Assembly: GCF_000016185.1 (NCBI RefSeq)
Contig: NC_011420.2
Location: 1,384,501 to 1,448,500, forward strand
From: Rhodospirillum centenum SW
GTDB lineage: Bacteria; Pseudomonadota; Alphaproteobacteria; Azospirillales; Azospirillaceae
Reading direction: 5' to 3'
Length of the DNA: 64,000 nt
Under the pieces are notes generated by a model, which was given only the letters and a program-made list of their open reading frames with translations, was not told the origin of the DNA and searched no databases. A program made the translations under genes and the position numbers. Shown here in pieces: positions 1 through 10,132 of the stretch (its first letter is position 1; every line of letters starts with the position of its first letter).

Positions 1-1191
1 CCCGTCCAGCACCTCCACGATCAGGTCGCCGACCTGCGCGAACTCGGCCGTGCCGAAGCCGCGGGTCGTGGCCGCCGGGCTGCCCAGGCGGACGCCGGAG
101 GTGACCAGAGGCTTCTCCGGGTCGAACGGCACGCCGTTCTTGTTGCAGGTCATGCCGGCATGCTCCAGCGTCGCCTCGGCCGCCTTGCCGGTCAGCCGCT
201 TCGGGCGCAGGTCCACCAGCACGATGTGGCTGTCGGTGCCGCCGGAGACGATGTCCAGGCCGCCGGCGACCAGCCGGTCCGCCAGCACCCGGGCATTGTC
301 CACGACCGCCTGGGCATAGGCCTTGAACTCCGGCCGCAGCGCCTCGCCGAAGGCGACCGCCTTGGCGGCGATGACATGCATCAGCGGGCCGCCCTGGAGG
401 CCGGGGAAGACGGCGGAGTTGAACTTCTTGCCCAGTTCCGGATCGTTCGAGAGGATCATGCCGCCGCGCGGGCCGCGCAGCGTCTTGTGCGTGGTGGTGG
501 TCACCACATGCGCGTGCGGCAGCGGGCTGGGATAGACGCCCGCGGCGACAAGGCCGGCATAGTGCGCCATGTCCACCATGAGATAGGCGCCGATCTCGTC
601 CGCGATGCGGCGGAAGCGGGCGAAGTCGATCTGGCGGGGATAGGCAGAGCCGCCGGCGATGATCAGCTTCGGCCTGTGCTCGCGGGCCTTGGCCTCGACC
701 TCCTCATAGTCGATCAGATGGTCGTCGCGGCGCACGCCGTAGCTGACGACCTTGAACCACTTGCCCGACTGGTTGGCCGGGGCGCCGTGCGTGAGATGGC
801 CGCCGGCCGCGAGATCCATGCCCATGAAGGTGTCGCCGGGCTGGAGCAGCGCCATGAACACGGCCTGGTTCGCCTGCGCGCCGGAATGCGGCTGCACGTT
901 CGCGTAGGCGCAGCCGAACAGCGCCTTGGCGCGCTCGATCGCCAGCGTCTCGGCGATGTCCACGTACTCGCAGCCGCCGTAGTAGCGCCGGCCGGCATAG
1001 CCCTCGGCATACTTGTTGGTCAGCACCGAGCCCTGCGCTTCCAGCACCGCCTGCGAGACGATGTTCTCGGAGGCGATCAGCTCGATCTGATCCTGCTGCC
1101 GGGTCAGCTCGCTGCGGATGGCCTGGAACAGGTCCGGATCGCTGTCCGCGAGCCGGTCGGTGAAGAAGCGGGAACCCGTCTGCATGTCCAT
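1..1191 (-). CDS. glyA: Serine hydroxymethyltransferase, 3' end cut by window edge
   Basis: PLP enzyme interconverting serine plus tetrahydrofolate with glycine plus 5,10-methylene-tetrahydrofolate; the main cytosolic source of one-carbon units. Read on the minus strand, 397 codons are visible from an ATG at 1191 (a second ATG lies at 1185), ending at a codon boundary at base 1. Characteristic segments are present: the N-terminal LIASENIVS, the [13 protein letters not shown] substrate loop, and [14 protein letters not shown], whose lysine forms the PLP Schiff base. Family members are about 420-435 residues, so roughly 25-40 C-terminal residues lie outside the window. It starts 34 bp after the rpiB stop on the same strand, so the two probably form an operon; rpiB-glyA linkage is common in alphaproteobacteria. 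No defects seen in the visible part. Confidence 0.97.
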   Translation of the reverse strand, partial: MDMQTGSRFFTDRLADSDPDLFQAIRSELTRQQDQIELIASENIVSQAVLEAQGSVLTNKYAEGYAGRRYYGGCEYVDIAETLAIERAKALFGCAYANVQPHSGAQANQAVFMALLQPGDTFMGMDLAAGGHLTHGAPANQSGKWFKVVSYGVRRDDHLIDYEEVEAKAREHRPKLIIAGGSAYPRQIDFARFRRIADEIGAYLMVDMAHYAGLVAAGVYPSPLPHAHVVTTTTHKTLRGPRGGMILSNDPELGKKFNSAVFPGLQGGPLMHVIAAKAVAFGEALRPEFKAYAQAVVDNARVLADRLVAGGLDIVSGGTDSHIVLVDLRPKRLTGKAAEATLEHAGMTCNKNGVPFDPEKPLVTSGVRLGSPAATTRGFGTAEFAQVGDLIVEVLDG

Positions 1192-1225
1192 GTGTGGCTA
1201 TCCTCAGTGCTCTCGATCCGGACCG

Positions 1226-1660
1226 TCAGCCGAGCTTGGCGACGCGGCGGGCATGGCGACCCCCCTCGTAGGGCGTCGCCAGGAAGGTGGCGGCGCAGTC
1301 GCGCGCGACCTCGATCCCGGTCGTCCGGGCCCCCAGGACCAGGACATTGGCGTCGTTGTGCTGTCTCGACAGACGGGCCGTCGTGATATCGTGGCAGAGT
1401 GCGGCGCGCACATGCCGGTGACGATTGGCAGCGATGCTGATGCCGATGCCCGTACCGCAGATCAGGATGCCCCGCTGCGCCCGCCCGTCCTTCAGGGCGG
1501 CGGCGATGACGTCGGCGAAATCCGGATAATCCACGGACTCACGACCGTCGGTGCCGAGATCGAGCACCGCACGCCCCTCCCCCTCCAGCATCTCCTTCAG
1601 CGAGGCCTTCAGGTCGTAGCCGGCGTGATCGGAAGCGATGGCGATGGTTTCGGCGGTCAT
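1226..1660 (-). CDS. rpiB: Ribose-5-phosphate isomerase B
   Basis: Cytosolic isomerase interconverting ribose 5-phosphate and ribulose 5-phosphate in the pentose phosphate pathway (RpiB/LacAB family). 144 residues, the usual length. Near the N-terminus SDHAGYDLK supplies the phosphate-site segment, and the central GILICGTGIGISIAANR contains the catalytic cysteine and glycine-rich loop typical of RpiB. Followed after 34 bp by glyA on the same strand, and divergent from mucR across about 430 bp. Some family members act on other sugar phosphates (allose, galactose); the pairing with glyA favours the housekeeping role. Confidence 0.95.
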   Translation of the reverse strand: MTAETIAIASDHAGYDLKASLKEMLEGEGRAVLDLGTDGRESVDYPDFADVIAAALKDGRAQRGILICGTGIGISIAANRHRHVRAALCHDITTARLSRQHNDANVLVLGARTTGIEVARDCAATFLATPYEGGRHARRVAKLG

Positions 1661-2092
1661 CGGCGTCAGAATCCCAAACCTAGGGGGTCATAACCGATGC
1701 GGACCCTATCAGATGACGGACGGCCGCACCAGTTCCAGCCGGGGATGCCTCCGCAGGTCCGGATTGCCGGACGCGCGGGCCTTGGCAAAGCGAATCGCGC
1801 CCAAGGTCTGCTGAAATCCGTTCCATCTTGTCGCACTTCGCGGGTGGTATGGGGCTAAGTCGCGGAGCTTCGCCGCGCTATATCGAACCGAAAGACACTA
1901 CTACAGAGGTCTAGTCCATTCAGTTTCCGGCCGCATGTCACCAGCGTTCATATGGCCAGATCACGGCGGTAACTTGTGGTTCAAAACCGCTCAAAATAAC
2001 CTGGAACAGATCGGCTACCTTTTTCATTGACACCCAAGGGAGCCTATGCCAAGCGGTAATTCCACATTCAAGGAACGGTCAGGACACTAGCA
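1661..2092. other. Divergent rpiB / mucR intergenic region
   Basis: About 430 bases without a gene between two divergent transcription units. It is less GC-rich than its surroundings, especially 1880-2060. A perfect TTGACA lies at 2027-2032, oriented toward mucR, but I do not see a good -10 box at 16-18 bp from it. I see no RNA gene or riboswitch. MucR proteins commonly autoregulate through AT-rich DNA, so the operator probably lies here, but I cannot point to it. Confidence 0.4.
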
Positions 2093-2536
2093 ATGACGGA
2101 TCAGCAGGCGAATGACATTCCCGTTAGCGATCTCCTGCGCATGACGGCGGAGATTGTCTCCGCCTACGTGGGCAAGAATACGCTGCCGACCCAGCAGATC
2201 CCGGAAGTCATCAATACGGTCTACAGCTCCCTGAACGGGTTGCAGGGCGCCGGCCGGGAGACGCAGGCCGAGCCGCCGCGCCCCGCCGTGCCGATCAAGA
2301 AGTCGGTCACGCCCGAATACATCGTCTGCCTGGAAGACGGCAAGAAGCTGAAGATGCTGAAGCGGCATCTCCGCTCCACCTACAACATGACGCCGGACGA
2401 ATACCGCGTGAAGTGGGGCCTGCCGCCCGACTATCCGATGGTCGCGCCCAACTATGCGGCGCAGCGCTCCGATTTTGCGAAGAAGATCGGTCTGGGCCGT
2501 TCTTCAACCCGGCAGGCGCGCCGCCGCGCGTCCTGA
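2093..2536 (+). CDS. mucR: Ros/MucR family zinc-finger transcriptional regulator
   Basis: DNA-binding regulator of the alphaproteobacterial Ros/MucR family, which silences genes by binding AT-rich targets and controls exopolysaccharide, motility and, in Caulobacter, G1-phase genes. 147 residues, the usual size. The N-terminal half (about 10-55) is the oligomerisation region. The prokaryotic zinc finger lies around 79-97: YIVCLEDGKKLKMLKRHL, then MTPDEYRVKWGLP. The finger has one cysteine, an aspartate and histidines, as in Ros. The C-terminus is basic (RQARRRAS). It is a single-gene unit ended by a strong terminator about 55 bp downstream. Its target genes cannot be read from the sequence; sciP at 53.8 kb is a possible regulatory partner. 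Confidence 0.95.
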   Translation: MTDQQANDIPVSDLLRMTAEIVSAYVGKNTLPTQQIPEVINTVYSSLNGLQGAGRETQAEPPRPAVPIKKSVTPEYIVCLEDGKKLKMLKRHLRSTYNMTPDEYRVKWGLPPDYPMVAPNYAAQRSDFAKKIGLGRSSTRQARRRAS

Positions 2537-2591
2537 TCCGGTGCCGGCCGGATCGCCCGATCCGGCGGGAAGTCATCGCACAGACTGGAAA

Positions 2592-2617
2592 GGCCGCCCC
2601 CCCGGGGCGGCCTTTTT
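2592..2617 (+). terminator. Rho-independent terminator of mucR
   Basis: A GGCCGCCCC / GGGGCGGCC stem (9 bp) with a short C-rich loop, followed by a TTTTT tract, about 55 bp after the mucR stop codon. A textbook intrinsic terminator. Confidence 0.9.
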
Positions 2618-2757
2618 CTCTTGCACCGATTCTGCCCGGTCGGATGCCCGGCGGCGTGGAAGGTGCGGCAGCACTCCTGCCAGTTGTCCCAGGAACAGGG
2701 AGTGCGCGGAACAGCCGATGGAGAAGGGATGGGGACGAAATCTCCGGGTGGGACGGG

Positions 2758-2973
2758 TCAGCGGGTGCGTGGAGATGATGCCGGGCCGCCCTGCTGCCCG
2801 CGGGCCAGGACAAAACGGAGCTTGTTCACCGCCGCCCGGCTGAGGGTTTCCTGTCCTGCTGTCGCAGGACCCTGGATCACTACCTCGGTGTTCGTGACCG
2901 GATCGATCGCCGAGACACGGACGATCGATCCGACCCGCTGGAACTCGATCAGATAGCCCCCGGAAACAGCCAT
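2758..2973 (-). CDS. Small conserved alphaproteobacterial protein (DUF6898-like)
   Basis: 71 residues with no signal peptide or membrane segment. The core, roughly residues 5-55, reads as a compact beta-rich domain (YLIEFQRVGSIVRVSAIDP, then TNTEVVIQGPATAGQ) followed by a helix ending in NKLRFVLARGQQ. From memory this pattern matches small proteins annotated as DUF6898 in Rhodospirillales and rhizobia; their function is unknown and the family assignment is not verified here. It is transcribed in the same direction as, and 19 bp downstream of, the LdtR-like regulator, so it is probably co-transcribed with it. Confidence 0.7.
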   Translation of the reverse strand: MAVSGGYLIEFQRVGSIVRVSAIDPVTNTEVVIQGPATAGQETLSRAAVNKLRFVLARGQQGGPASSPRTR

Positions 2974-2992
2974 GGCGGAAGGCTCCGACCGC

Positions 2993-3478
2993 TCATGCGG
3001 CCGATGTCATCGTGAAGTTGCTGTAGTCGAGTGAGGCGGACCAGAAGCGCTCCAGCTTGCGCATGATCTCGTTTGCCCGGGCCAGCTCTTCCGAGGAGAG
3101 CCCGCCCTTGTCCAGGGATTCGATCTGGCGCTCGAACAGGGCGCTGACCTTGTCCCGGAGCCCCAGCCCCTTCTCCGACAACCGGACGCGGACGGAGCGC
3201 CGGTCGTGCGGCGACCGCTCCTGCACCAGATAGCCGTTCTCGTACATCTTCTTGACGTTGTAGGAGACGTTCGAGCCAAGATAGTAGCCGCGGGCGGTCA
3301 GTTCGCCCACGGTCATCTCGTCGTCCCCGATGTTGTAGAGGATCAGGGCCTGGACGTTGTTGATGTCCTGGATGCCGAGCCGATCCAGCTCCACCTTGAG
3401 GACTTCCAGGAAGTGCCGGTGGAGACGTTCGATCAAGAGGATGCTGTCGTAATAGGGCTGCCGCAAGGCAATCTCCAT
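2993..3478 (-). CDS. ldtR: MarR family winged-helix regulator, LdtR-like
   Basis: 161-residue MarR-type repressor. The open frame extends upstream to 3661, but the extra residues look non-coding. The start at 3478 (MEIALRQPYYDS) gives family length. The winged helix is clear: MTVGELTARGYYLGSNVSYNVKKMYENGYL is the recognition helix region, followed by the wing SPHDRRSVRVRLSEKG. The RGYYLGSNVSYN segment is what I recall from LdtR, the Liberibacter/rhizobial regulator linked to an L,D-transpeptidase gene and stress tolerance. No L,D-transpeptidase gene is in this window, so its targets are elsewhere or different. It sits 67 bp downstream of mmsB and may be independently expressed. Confidence 0.85.
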   Translation of the reverse strand: MEIALRQPYYDSILLIERLHRHFLEVLKVELDRLGIQDINNVQALILYNIGDDEMTVGELTARGYYLGSNVSYNVKKMYENGYLVQERSPHDRRSVRVRLSEKGLGLRDKVSALFERQIESLDKGGLSSEELARANEIMRKLERFWSASLDYSNFTMTSAA

Positions 3479-3545
3479 CCTTCCCGTTCGGGCTGGTCGG
3501 ACCGGATACGGTCTCGCGCATGAAAGTGCAACAGAGAGTAACCGA

Positions 3546-4433
3546 TCAAAGCCCTTTAAGCATCTTGATAATGCCAGAAAAATCCAGATCACCGCGGCCT
3601 GATGCAGAAAAAAGTTGGTAAAGGGCCGCCGCCTGGGCCCCCAGCGGCGTGGATGCGCCAACGGCGGCGGCGGCCTGCTGCGCCAGCTTCAGGTCCTTGA
3701 GCATCATGTCGGCAGTAAATCCCGCCTGATAGTCTCGGTTCGCGGGCGACGTCGGCACCGGACCGGGCACCGGACAGTAGCTGGTCAGCGACCAGCACTG
3801 ACCCGAAGATTTAGAACTGATATCGAAGAGTTTCTGGCGCTCCAGCCCGAGCTTGTCCGCGAGCGCGAACGCCTCGCCCACGGCGATCATGGAGATGCCA
3901 AGGATCATGTTGTTGCAGATCTTGGCCGCCTGCCCGGTGCCAGGGCCGCCGGCATGGACGATGGTCTTGCCCATGACCTCCAGAATCGGCCGCGCCCGGT
4001 CGAAGGCGGTGCCCGAGCCGCCGACCATGAAGGTCAGGGTGCCGGCTGTGGCCCCTCCGGTCCCGCCGGAGACGGGGGCGTCCACCATGTCATGGCCGGC
4101 CTGCCCGGCGGCGTCGGCGACGGCGCGGGCCGTCTCCACGTCGATGGTGGAACTGTCGATCAGCAGGGTTCCCGGGCGGACCCGGGCGATCACCCCGGCC
4201 TCGCCCAGATAGACGCCGCGGACATGCGGCCCGGCCGGCAGCATCGTCACCACCGCATCGGCGGTCGCCACGGCATCCGCCGAAGAAGCCGCGCGGGCGA
4301 TCCCCGCTTTGCCGGCTGCGTCCAGATTGGCCTCGGACACGTCGAAGCCTGTCACGGCATGCCCGGCCTTTACCAGATTTGCCGCCATCGGCAGGCCCAT
4401 GTTGCCGAGCCCGATGAACGCCACGCTCGCCAT
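3546..4433 (-). CDS. mmsB: 3-hydroxyisobutyrate dehydrogenase
   Basis: NAD-dependent oxidation of 3-hydroxyisobutyrate to methylmalonate semialdehyde in valine degradation. 295 residues. The N-terminal Rossmann motif is AFIGLGNMGLPMAANL. The substrate loop is DAPVSGGTGGATAGTLTFMVGG, and the catalytic lysine lies in GTGQAAKICNNMI, as in the beta-hydroxyacid dehydrogenase family. Two ATGs are possible: at 4439 the GGGAGG Shine-Dalgarno touches the start, while at 4433 it has a 6-base spacing, so 4433 is chosen. It follows the hydrolase and acyl-CoA dehydrogenase genes on the same strand in pathway order. mmsA, the next step, is not in the window. Confidence 0.93.
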   Translation of the reverse strand: MASVAFIGLGNMGLPMAANLVKAGHAVTGFDVSEANLDAAGKAGIARAASSADAVATADAVVTMLPAGPHVRGVYLGEAGVIARVRPGTLLIDSSTIDVETARAVADAAGQAGHDMVDAPVSGGTGGATAGTLTFMVGGSGTAFDRARPILEVMGKTIVHAGGPGTGQAAKICNNMILGISMIAVGEAFALADKLGLERQKLFDISSKSSGQCWSLTSYCPVPGPVPTSPANRDYQAGFTADMMLKDLKLAQQAAAAVGASTPLGAQAAALYQLFSASGRGDLDFSGIIKMLKGL

Positions 4434-4503
4434 CGCCATCCTCCCTCTGTCGCCGTTCCGCGCCTGGCCCCGGTCCGGGCAAGCACCCCCGGACGGTCCC
4501 GCG

Positions 4504-5598
4504 TCAGTCGGTGAACACCAGTTCCCGCGTGCCGACCGGAGCGAAGTGGCGGTTCACCATCTCCTCCGTCACCTCGGCCAGGGTGGCCGGCTGCCAGCGC
4601 GGGGTGCGGTCCTTGTCCACCAGCACGGCGCGGATGCCCTCGTAGAAATCGTGCCCGGCCATGAAGGCCTGGGTCATGCGGTATTCAAGCTGCATGCAGG
4701 CGTCGAAATCGAGCCCTTCGCCGACTCGCATCTGCTTCAGCGTGACCTTCAGACTGGTCGGCGACAGCCCGGCCATGGTGCGGGCGGTCTCCTGGGACCA
4801 GCCGGTGCCGTACTGTTCCAGCGCGGCCATGATCTCCTCGACCGAAGAGAAGGCGAAGCTGTGGTCGATCTCGTGCCGGAAGGGCTCGATCAGCGCCTCC
4901 CCCGCCGGCTCGCTGGCATGCCGGTCGAGAACCGCCGACACCGCCTCCGGCGCCGCCCCCCCGCGCCCGAGAGCGGCCGCGAGATCGTCCACCAGCGTGT
5001 CGAGCCGGTCGCCGGGAACATGGTGGGTGGCAATGCCGGTGTGCAGCAGGTCCACCGCCTTCAGCCGGGCGCCGGTCAGCGCCAGATAGGTGCCGATGCG
5101 GCCGGGCAGCCGGGGCAGGAAGTAAGTGCCGCCGACATCCGGAAACAGGCCGATGCCCGTCTCCGGCATGGCGAACAGGGTCTTCTCCGTCACCACCCGG
5201 TGCGAGCCATGGACCGAGAGACCGACGCCGCCGCCCATGGTGATGCCGTCGAGCAGCGCCACGAAGGGCTTGGGAAAACGCTTGATCCGGTGGTTGAGGA
5301 TGTACTCCTCGCGGAAGAAGTCGCGCGTCAGCGCACCGTCGCTCTCCCCCTTCTTCCAGGCCAGACCGTCGTCATGGACGGCGCGGACATCGCCGCCGGC
5401 GCAGAAGGCACGGTCACCGGCGCCGCGGATCAGCACCGCCGTCACCGCCGGATCCCGCGCCCAGGCCTGGAGCTGCGGGTCGAGGACCCGGATCATCCCC
5501 AGCGTCAAGGCGTTCAGCGCCTTCGGCCGGTTCAGCGTGACAAGGCCGAGCGGCCCCCTGGTTTCACACAGCACATCCTGGGTCAATGCCGTCCCCAT
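4504..5598 (-). CDS. 3-hydroxyisobutyryl-CoA hydrolase (crotonase family)
   Basis: Crotonase-fold enzyme releasing 3-hydroxyisobutyrate from its CoA ester in valine catabolism. 364 residues with the start used here. The longer frame begins at a TTG (5670) with no supporting signal, whereas the ATG at 5598 leaves the usual 8-10 residues before LGLVTLNRPKALNALT. Diagnostic segments are the CoA/oxyanion loop GAGDRAFCAGGDVRAVH and the HIBCH-type MGGGVGLSVHGSHRVVTE with PETGIGLFPDVGGTYFLPRL. The long C-terminal region (about 200-360) is typical of HIBYL hydrolases rather than simple enoyl-CoA hydratases. The flanking dehydrogenases support this role. Confidence 0.9.
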   Translation of the reverse strand: MGTALTQDVLCETRGPLGLVTLNRPKALNALTLGMIRVLDPQLQAWARDPAVTAVLIRGAGDRAFCAGGDVRAVHDDGLAWKKGESDGALTRDFFREEYILNHRIKRFPKPFVALLDGITMGGGVGLSVHGSHRVVTEKTLFAMPETGIGLFPDVGGTYFLPRLPGRIGTYLALTGARLKAVDLLHTGIATHHVPGDRLDTLVDDLAAALGRGGAAPEAVSAVLDRHASEPAGEALIEPFRHEIDHSFAFSSVEEIMAALEQYGTGWSQETARTMAGLSPTSLKVTLKQMRVGEGLDFDACMQLEYRMTQAFMAGHDFYEGIRAVLVDKDRTPRWQPATLAEVTEEMVNRHFAPVGTRELVFTD

Positions 5599-5680
5599 CC
5601 CCTGTTCCACCCGCACCGATGCTCCATACCGGAGCCCCGCGGCCGGGCCACCCCCTCGGGAAATCGCCAATGCCCCGCGC

Positions 5681-6823
5681 TCATGCCCCGGCCAGAAGCC
5701 GGCGCGCCACGATCATCCGCATGACCTGGTTGGTGCCTTCCAGGATCTGGTGGACACGCAGGTCGCGGACGAACCGTTCCACGGGGTACTCCTTGATATA
5801 ACCGTAGCCGCCGTGCAGTTGCAGCGCGTCGTTACAGACCTTGAAGCCGATGTCGGTGGCGAAGCGCTTCGCCATGGCGCAGAAGGTCGTGGCCTCCGGG
5901 TCGCCGCGGTCCAGCGCGTCGGCGGCGCGATGCACCATCAGGCGCGCCGCGTCCAGCTCCGTCGCCATGTCGGCCAGCATGAACTGCAACGCCTGGAACT
6001 CGGCGATCGGCCTGCCGAACTGCTGGCGGGCGGTCATGTGGTCGCGCGCCAATTCAAGGCAGGTGCGCGCGCCCCCCAGCGAACAGGCGGCGATGTTGAT
6101 GCGGCCGCCGTCCAGCCCCTTCATGGCGAAGCGGAAGCCCTCCCCCTCCTCGCCCAGCCGGTTCTCCACCGGCACGCGGCAGTCCTCGAAGATCACCTGC
6201 GCGGTGGGCTGGCTGTTCCAGCCCATCTTGCGCTCCTTCTTGCCGAAGGAGAGGCCGGGCGTCCCCTTCTCCACCACCAGCGCGGAGATGCCCTTCGGCC
6301 CCGGCCCGCCGGTGCGGCACATCACGATGTAGAGGTCGGTCGCACCGGCGCCGGAGATGAAGGCCTTGGTGCCGTTCAGCACGTAGTGGTCGCCCACCCG
6401 CTCGGCCCGGGTCCGCAGGGAGGCGGCGTCGGAGCCGCTGCCCGGCTCCGTCAGGCAGTAGCTGCCCAGCCGGTCCATGGCGAACATCGACGGCAGCCAG
6501 CGCGCCCGCTGCGCGGGAGAGCCGAAGCTGTCGATCATCCACGACACCATGTTGTGGATGGTCAGATAGGCGGCGGTGGAGGGACAGGCGGCCGACAGTT
6601 CCTCGAACAGGATCGCCGCGTCCAGCCGCGTGAGGCCGGTACCGCCATGTTCCTCCCGGCAGTAGAGGCCGGCGAAGCCCAGCGCGGCCGCCTTGCGCAG
6701 CACGTCCACGGGGAAGATGCCCTGCTCGTCCCACGCCGCGGCGTTCGGGGCGAGATGCTCGCGCGCGAAGCCGCGGGCGAGTTCCTGGAAAGCCGTCTGG
6801 TCGGGGGAGAGGCGGAAGTCCAT
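5681..6823 (-). CDS. Acyl-CoA dehydrogenase, probably isobutyryl-CoA dehydrogenase
   Basis: FAD-dependent acyl-CoA dehydrogenase, 380 residues from the ATG at 6823 ([13 protein letters not shown]). The open frame continues upstream through the 14-bp repeat, but that part is low-complexity and not protein-like. Signature segments are [16 protein letters not shown] for FAD binding, and [32 protein letters not shown], whose LEGTNQ glutamate is the catalytic base in the short-chain/branched group. Next to 3-hydroxyisobutyryl-CoA hydrolase and mmsB, the most economical substrate is isobutyryl-CoA (valine route); a 2-methylbutyryl- or short-chain role cannot be excluded. Confidence 0.9.
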   Translation of the reverse strand: MDFRLSPDQTAFQELARGFAREHLAPNAAAWDEQGIFPVDVLRKAAALGFAGLYCREEHGGTGLTRLDAAILFEELSAACPSTAAYLTIHNMVSWMIDSFGSPAQRARWLPSMFAMDRLGSYCLTEPGSGSDAASLRTRAERVGDHYVLNGTKAFISGAGATDLYIVMCRTGGPGPKGISALVVEKGTPGLSFGKKERKMGWNSQPTAQVIFEDCRVPVENRLGEEGEGFRFAMKGLDGGRINIAACSLGGARTCLELARDHMTARQQFGRPIAEFQALQFMLADMATELDAARLMVHRAADALDRGDPEATTFCAMAKRFATDIGFKVCNDALQLHGGYGYIKEYPVERFVRDLRVHQILEGTNQVMRMIVARRLLAGA

Positions 6824-6884
6824 GGTCCTGCCGGTCTGCGGGATCGGGACCGCGATGATAGTTTGCCCCCTTCCCCTGTCAATC

Positions 6885-6954
6885 AAACCCCGTCGGGCAA
6901 ACCCCGTCAGGCAAACCCCGTCGGGCAAACCCCGCCGGGCAAACCCCGCCGGGG
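6885..6954. repeat. 14-bp tandem repeat, five copies
   Basis: Five consecutive units of AAACCCCGTCGGGC (units 3-5 vary at one or two positions) with an exact 14-bp period, followed by a degenerate sixth unit. It lies in the divergent interval between the acyl-CoA dehydrogenase start (6823) and the lipid kinase start (7126). A GTTTGCCCC stretch at 6861-6869 is the reverse complement of part of each unit, so hairpins are possible. The period is not a multiple of three, so this is not coding repeat. Confidence 0.9.
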
Positions 6955-7125
6955 AACCCCAGGGGGCCGGTCCCGTAAGGCGTGCCGGCTCGCCCCACGG
7001 AACCCGTGCCGCTGCCGGCCGTTCTCTCACCAGGCCGCCCGACGGAGGAGCGGCCGGCTGCATCCGGACGAATCCATGCGGACACCCGCCCCCCGATCCA
7101 CCCCGCCCGGACAGGGCCAGACACC

Positions 7126-8058
7126 ATGAAACTCTGCGTGATCCTCAACAGCAGTGCCGGGTCGCTGCTTGACATGCCCGTCACCGACGCCATCGCCGAG
7201 GTGGAGCATGGCTTCCGGGATGCGGGGCACGACGTGGTCTGCGTCGCCTCCCCCGGCACCGACGTGCCCGACGCGATCCGCCGCGCCCTGGACCGGCCCG
7301 GCGTGGACACCATCGTCGTCGGCGGCGGCGACGGCACCATCGTGACGGCGGCGCACCTGTTGCAGGGCACCGGCTGCACGCTGGGCGTGCTGCCGCTGGG
7401 CACGATGAACCTGCTGGCCCGCGACCTGGGCCTGCCGCTGGACCTGCCGGGCGCGGTGCAGGCCCTGGCGCATGGCCGGCCGGAGCGGATCGACATGGCC
7501 GAGGTGAACGGCCATCCCTTCCTGAACAACTCCGTGATCGGCTGGTATCCCCGCATGGTGGCCGAACGCGAGCACCAGCGCGGTGCCCACCATATCCGCA
7601 AATGGCCGGCGATGGCGCTCGCCGCCGTCAAGACCCTGGTGGACAACAGGCGCCTGTCGGTCGAGGTGGATCTGGGCCACGGGCCGCAGCGCATCCAGAC
7701 GCCGATCCTGGCCGTCGCCAACAATGTCTATGACGGCGGCTTCGGCCCGATCCTGCGCCGGTCCACCCTGACGGCGGGCAAGCTGGGCGTCTACATCGCG
7801 CACTACCGCAGCCGCTTCGGCCTGCTGGCCCTGGCGACAGGGTTCGCCGTCGGGCGCTGGCAGGAGCTGCCGGGAATCGACACGCACGAGGTCCACAGCG
7901 TGACCGTCCACACCCGGCGCCGTCGGCGGATCAAGGTCGCCAATGACGGGGAGGTGCTGGAGCTGGAGACCCCGCTGCGCTACCGCATCCTGCCGGAAGC
8001 CCTGACCGTCCTGCGCCCGGCGTCGGAGGAACCGGCCAGCCTCCGCCAGACGGCCTGA
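7126..8058 (+). CDS. Diacylglycerol/sphingosine kinase-family lipid kinase
   Basis: 310-residue member of the DAGK catalytic (DagK/YegS/LCB5) family, which phosphorylates lipid alcohols using ATP. The nucleotide-binding [16 protein letters not shown] and the following [16 protein letters not shown] are the two conserved glycine-rich motifs. The C-terminal half (about 130-300) is the beta-sandwich lipid-binding domain, with [12 protein letters not shown]. It starts at the ATG at 7126; the frame extends further upstream into low-complexity sequence. A metallophosphoesterase gene starts 9 bp after its stop, so the two are probably co-transcribed. The true substrate is unknown. Confidence 0.88.
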   Translation: MKLCVILNSSAGSLLDMPVTDAIAEVEHGFRDAGHDVVCVASPGTDVPDAIRRALDRPGVDTIVVGGGDGTIVTAAHLLQGTGCTLGVLPLGTMNLLARDLGLPLDLPGAVQALAHGRPERIDMAEVNGHPFLNNSVIGWYPRMVAEREHQRGAHHIRKWPAMALAAVKTLVDNRRLSVEVDLGHGPQRIQTPILAVANNVYDGGFGPILRRSTLTAGKLGVYIAHYRSRFGLLALATGFAVGRWQELPGIDTHEVHSVTVHTRRRRRIKVANDGEVLELETPLRYRILPEALTVLRPASEEPASLRQTA

Positions 8059-8067
8059 GCCGGCGGC

Positions 8068-8928
8068 ATGCGCCGGATCGCCCACATCTCGGACCTGCAT
8101 TTCGGCCGCATCGACCCGGCGGTCGTCGCGGCGCTCCGGGACGATCTGGCGGCGCAGGCGCCGGATCTGATCGTCGTCAGCGGCGACCTGACCCAGCGGG
8201 CGCGGCCGTCGCAGTTCCGCGCGGCCCGCGCCTTCCTGGCCGATCTGCCCGCACCGCACATGGTGGTGCCGGGCAACCACGACCTGCCGGCCTTCAACCT
8301 GCTGGCCCGGCTGGTCGATCCGCTGCGCAACTACCGCCGCTACATCGCCGAGGATCTGGACCCCTTTCTGAACCTGGGCAACCTCGCGGTGCTGGGACTG
8401 AACACCAGCCGGTCGCTGATCCTGGACTTCGCCGAGGGTCGGGTGAACCAGCGCCAGATGGACCGCATCCTGGGGTGCCTGCGGGAGCTGGGACCGGAGG
8501 TCTTCAAGGTCGTCTTCACCCACCACCCGTTCCTGCCGCCGCCCGACCATCCCGGCCGCCGGCTGGTCGGCCGCGCGACCCGCGCCCTGCGCGCGCTGGA
8601 GGCGGCGGGCGTGGACCTGCTGCTGGCCGGCCATCTGCACCGCGCCTACAGCGGCGACGTGATGAGCCACCATGCCCATGTCGAACGCTCGATCCTGGTG
8701 GCGCAGGCGTCCACCGCGACCTCCACCCGCCTGCGCAACGAACCCAATGCCTGGAACCTGATCGAGATCGCGCCGCCGTCGCTGGTCCTGCGGCTCCGGA
8801 CCTGGGAGGGCGAGCGCTTCATGCCGGGGCTGGTGACGGCCTGGGAGAAGCACGGACCCCGCTGGGAGAAGCGCGGCGAGGATACCGGGCTGGCCGAACT
8901 GGACCGCCGTCTGGCCGCACGACGGTGA
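8068..8928 (+). CDS. Calcineurin-like metallophosphoesterase
   Basis: 286-residue metallophosphoesterase. All metal-ligand motifs are present in order: ISDLHFG near the N-terminus, SGDLT, PGNHD, THHPF and AGHLHRAY. They coordinate a dinuclear metal centre typical of phosphodiesterases such as CpdA-like cyclic-nucleotide or nuclease-type enzymes. No signal peptide, so cytosolic. It starts 9 bp after the lipid kinase stop and is followed about 95 bp later by hemB. The sequence does not decide between a cyclic nucleotide, a phospholipid or another phosphodiester as substrate; the neighbour gives a weak hint of lipid metabolism. Confidence 0.85.
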   Translation: MRRIAHISDLHFGRIDPAVVAALRDDLAAQAPDLIVVSGDLTQRARPSQFRAARAFLADLPAPHMVVPGNHDLPAFNLLARLVDPLRNYRRYIAEDLDPFLNLGNLAVLGLNTSRSLILDFAEGRVNQRQMDRILGCLRELGPEVFKVVFTHHPFLPPPDHPGRRLVGRATRALRALEAAGVDLLLAGHLHRAYSGDVMSHHAHVERSILVAQASTATSTRLRNEPNAWNLIEIAPPSLVLRLRTWEGERFMPGLVTAWEKHGPRWEKRGEDTGLAELDRRLAARR

Positions 8929-8983
8929 CGGGATGTCGCGCCGCGGCGCCTACGGGCTTTGCCGGCGCGGCGGATGGGCATAG

Positions 8984-10081
<1,098 letters not shown>

Positions 10082-10107
10082 CCCCAGGCATCCGGTGACA
10101 GAGACCA

Positions 10108-10132
10108 GGGCCCCGCGACACCGGCGGGGCCC
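10108..10132 (+). terminator. Terminator of hemB
   Basis: A 9-bp stem GGGCCCCGC / GCGGGGCCC (10108-10116 with 10124-10132) with a 7-base loop and a short pyrimidine tail (TTCT), 27 bp after the hemB stop. Confidence 0.75.
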
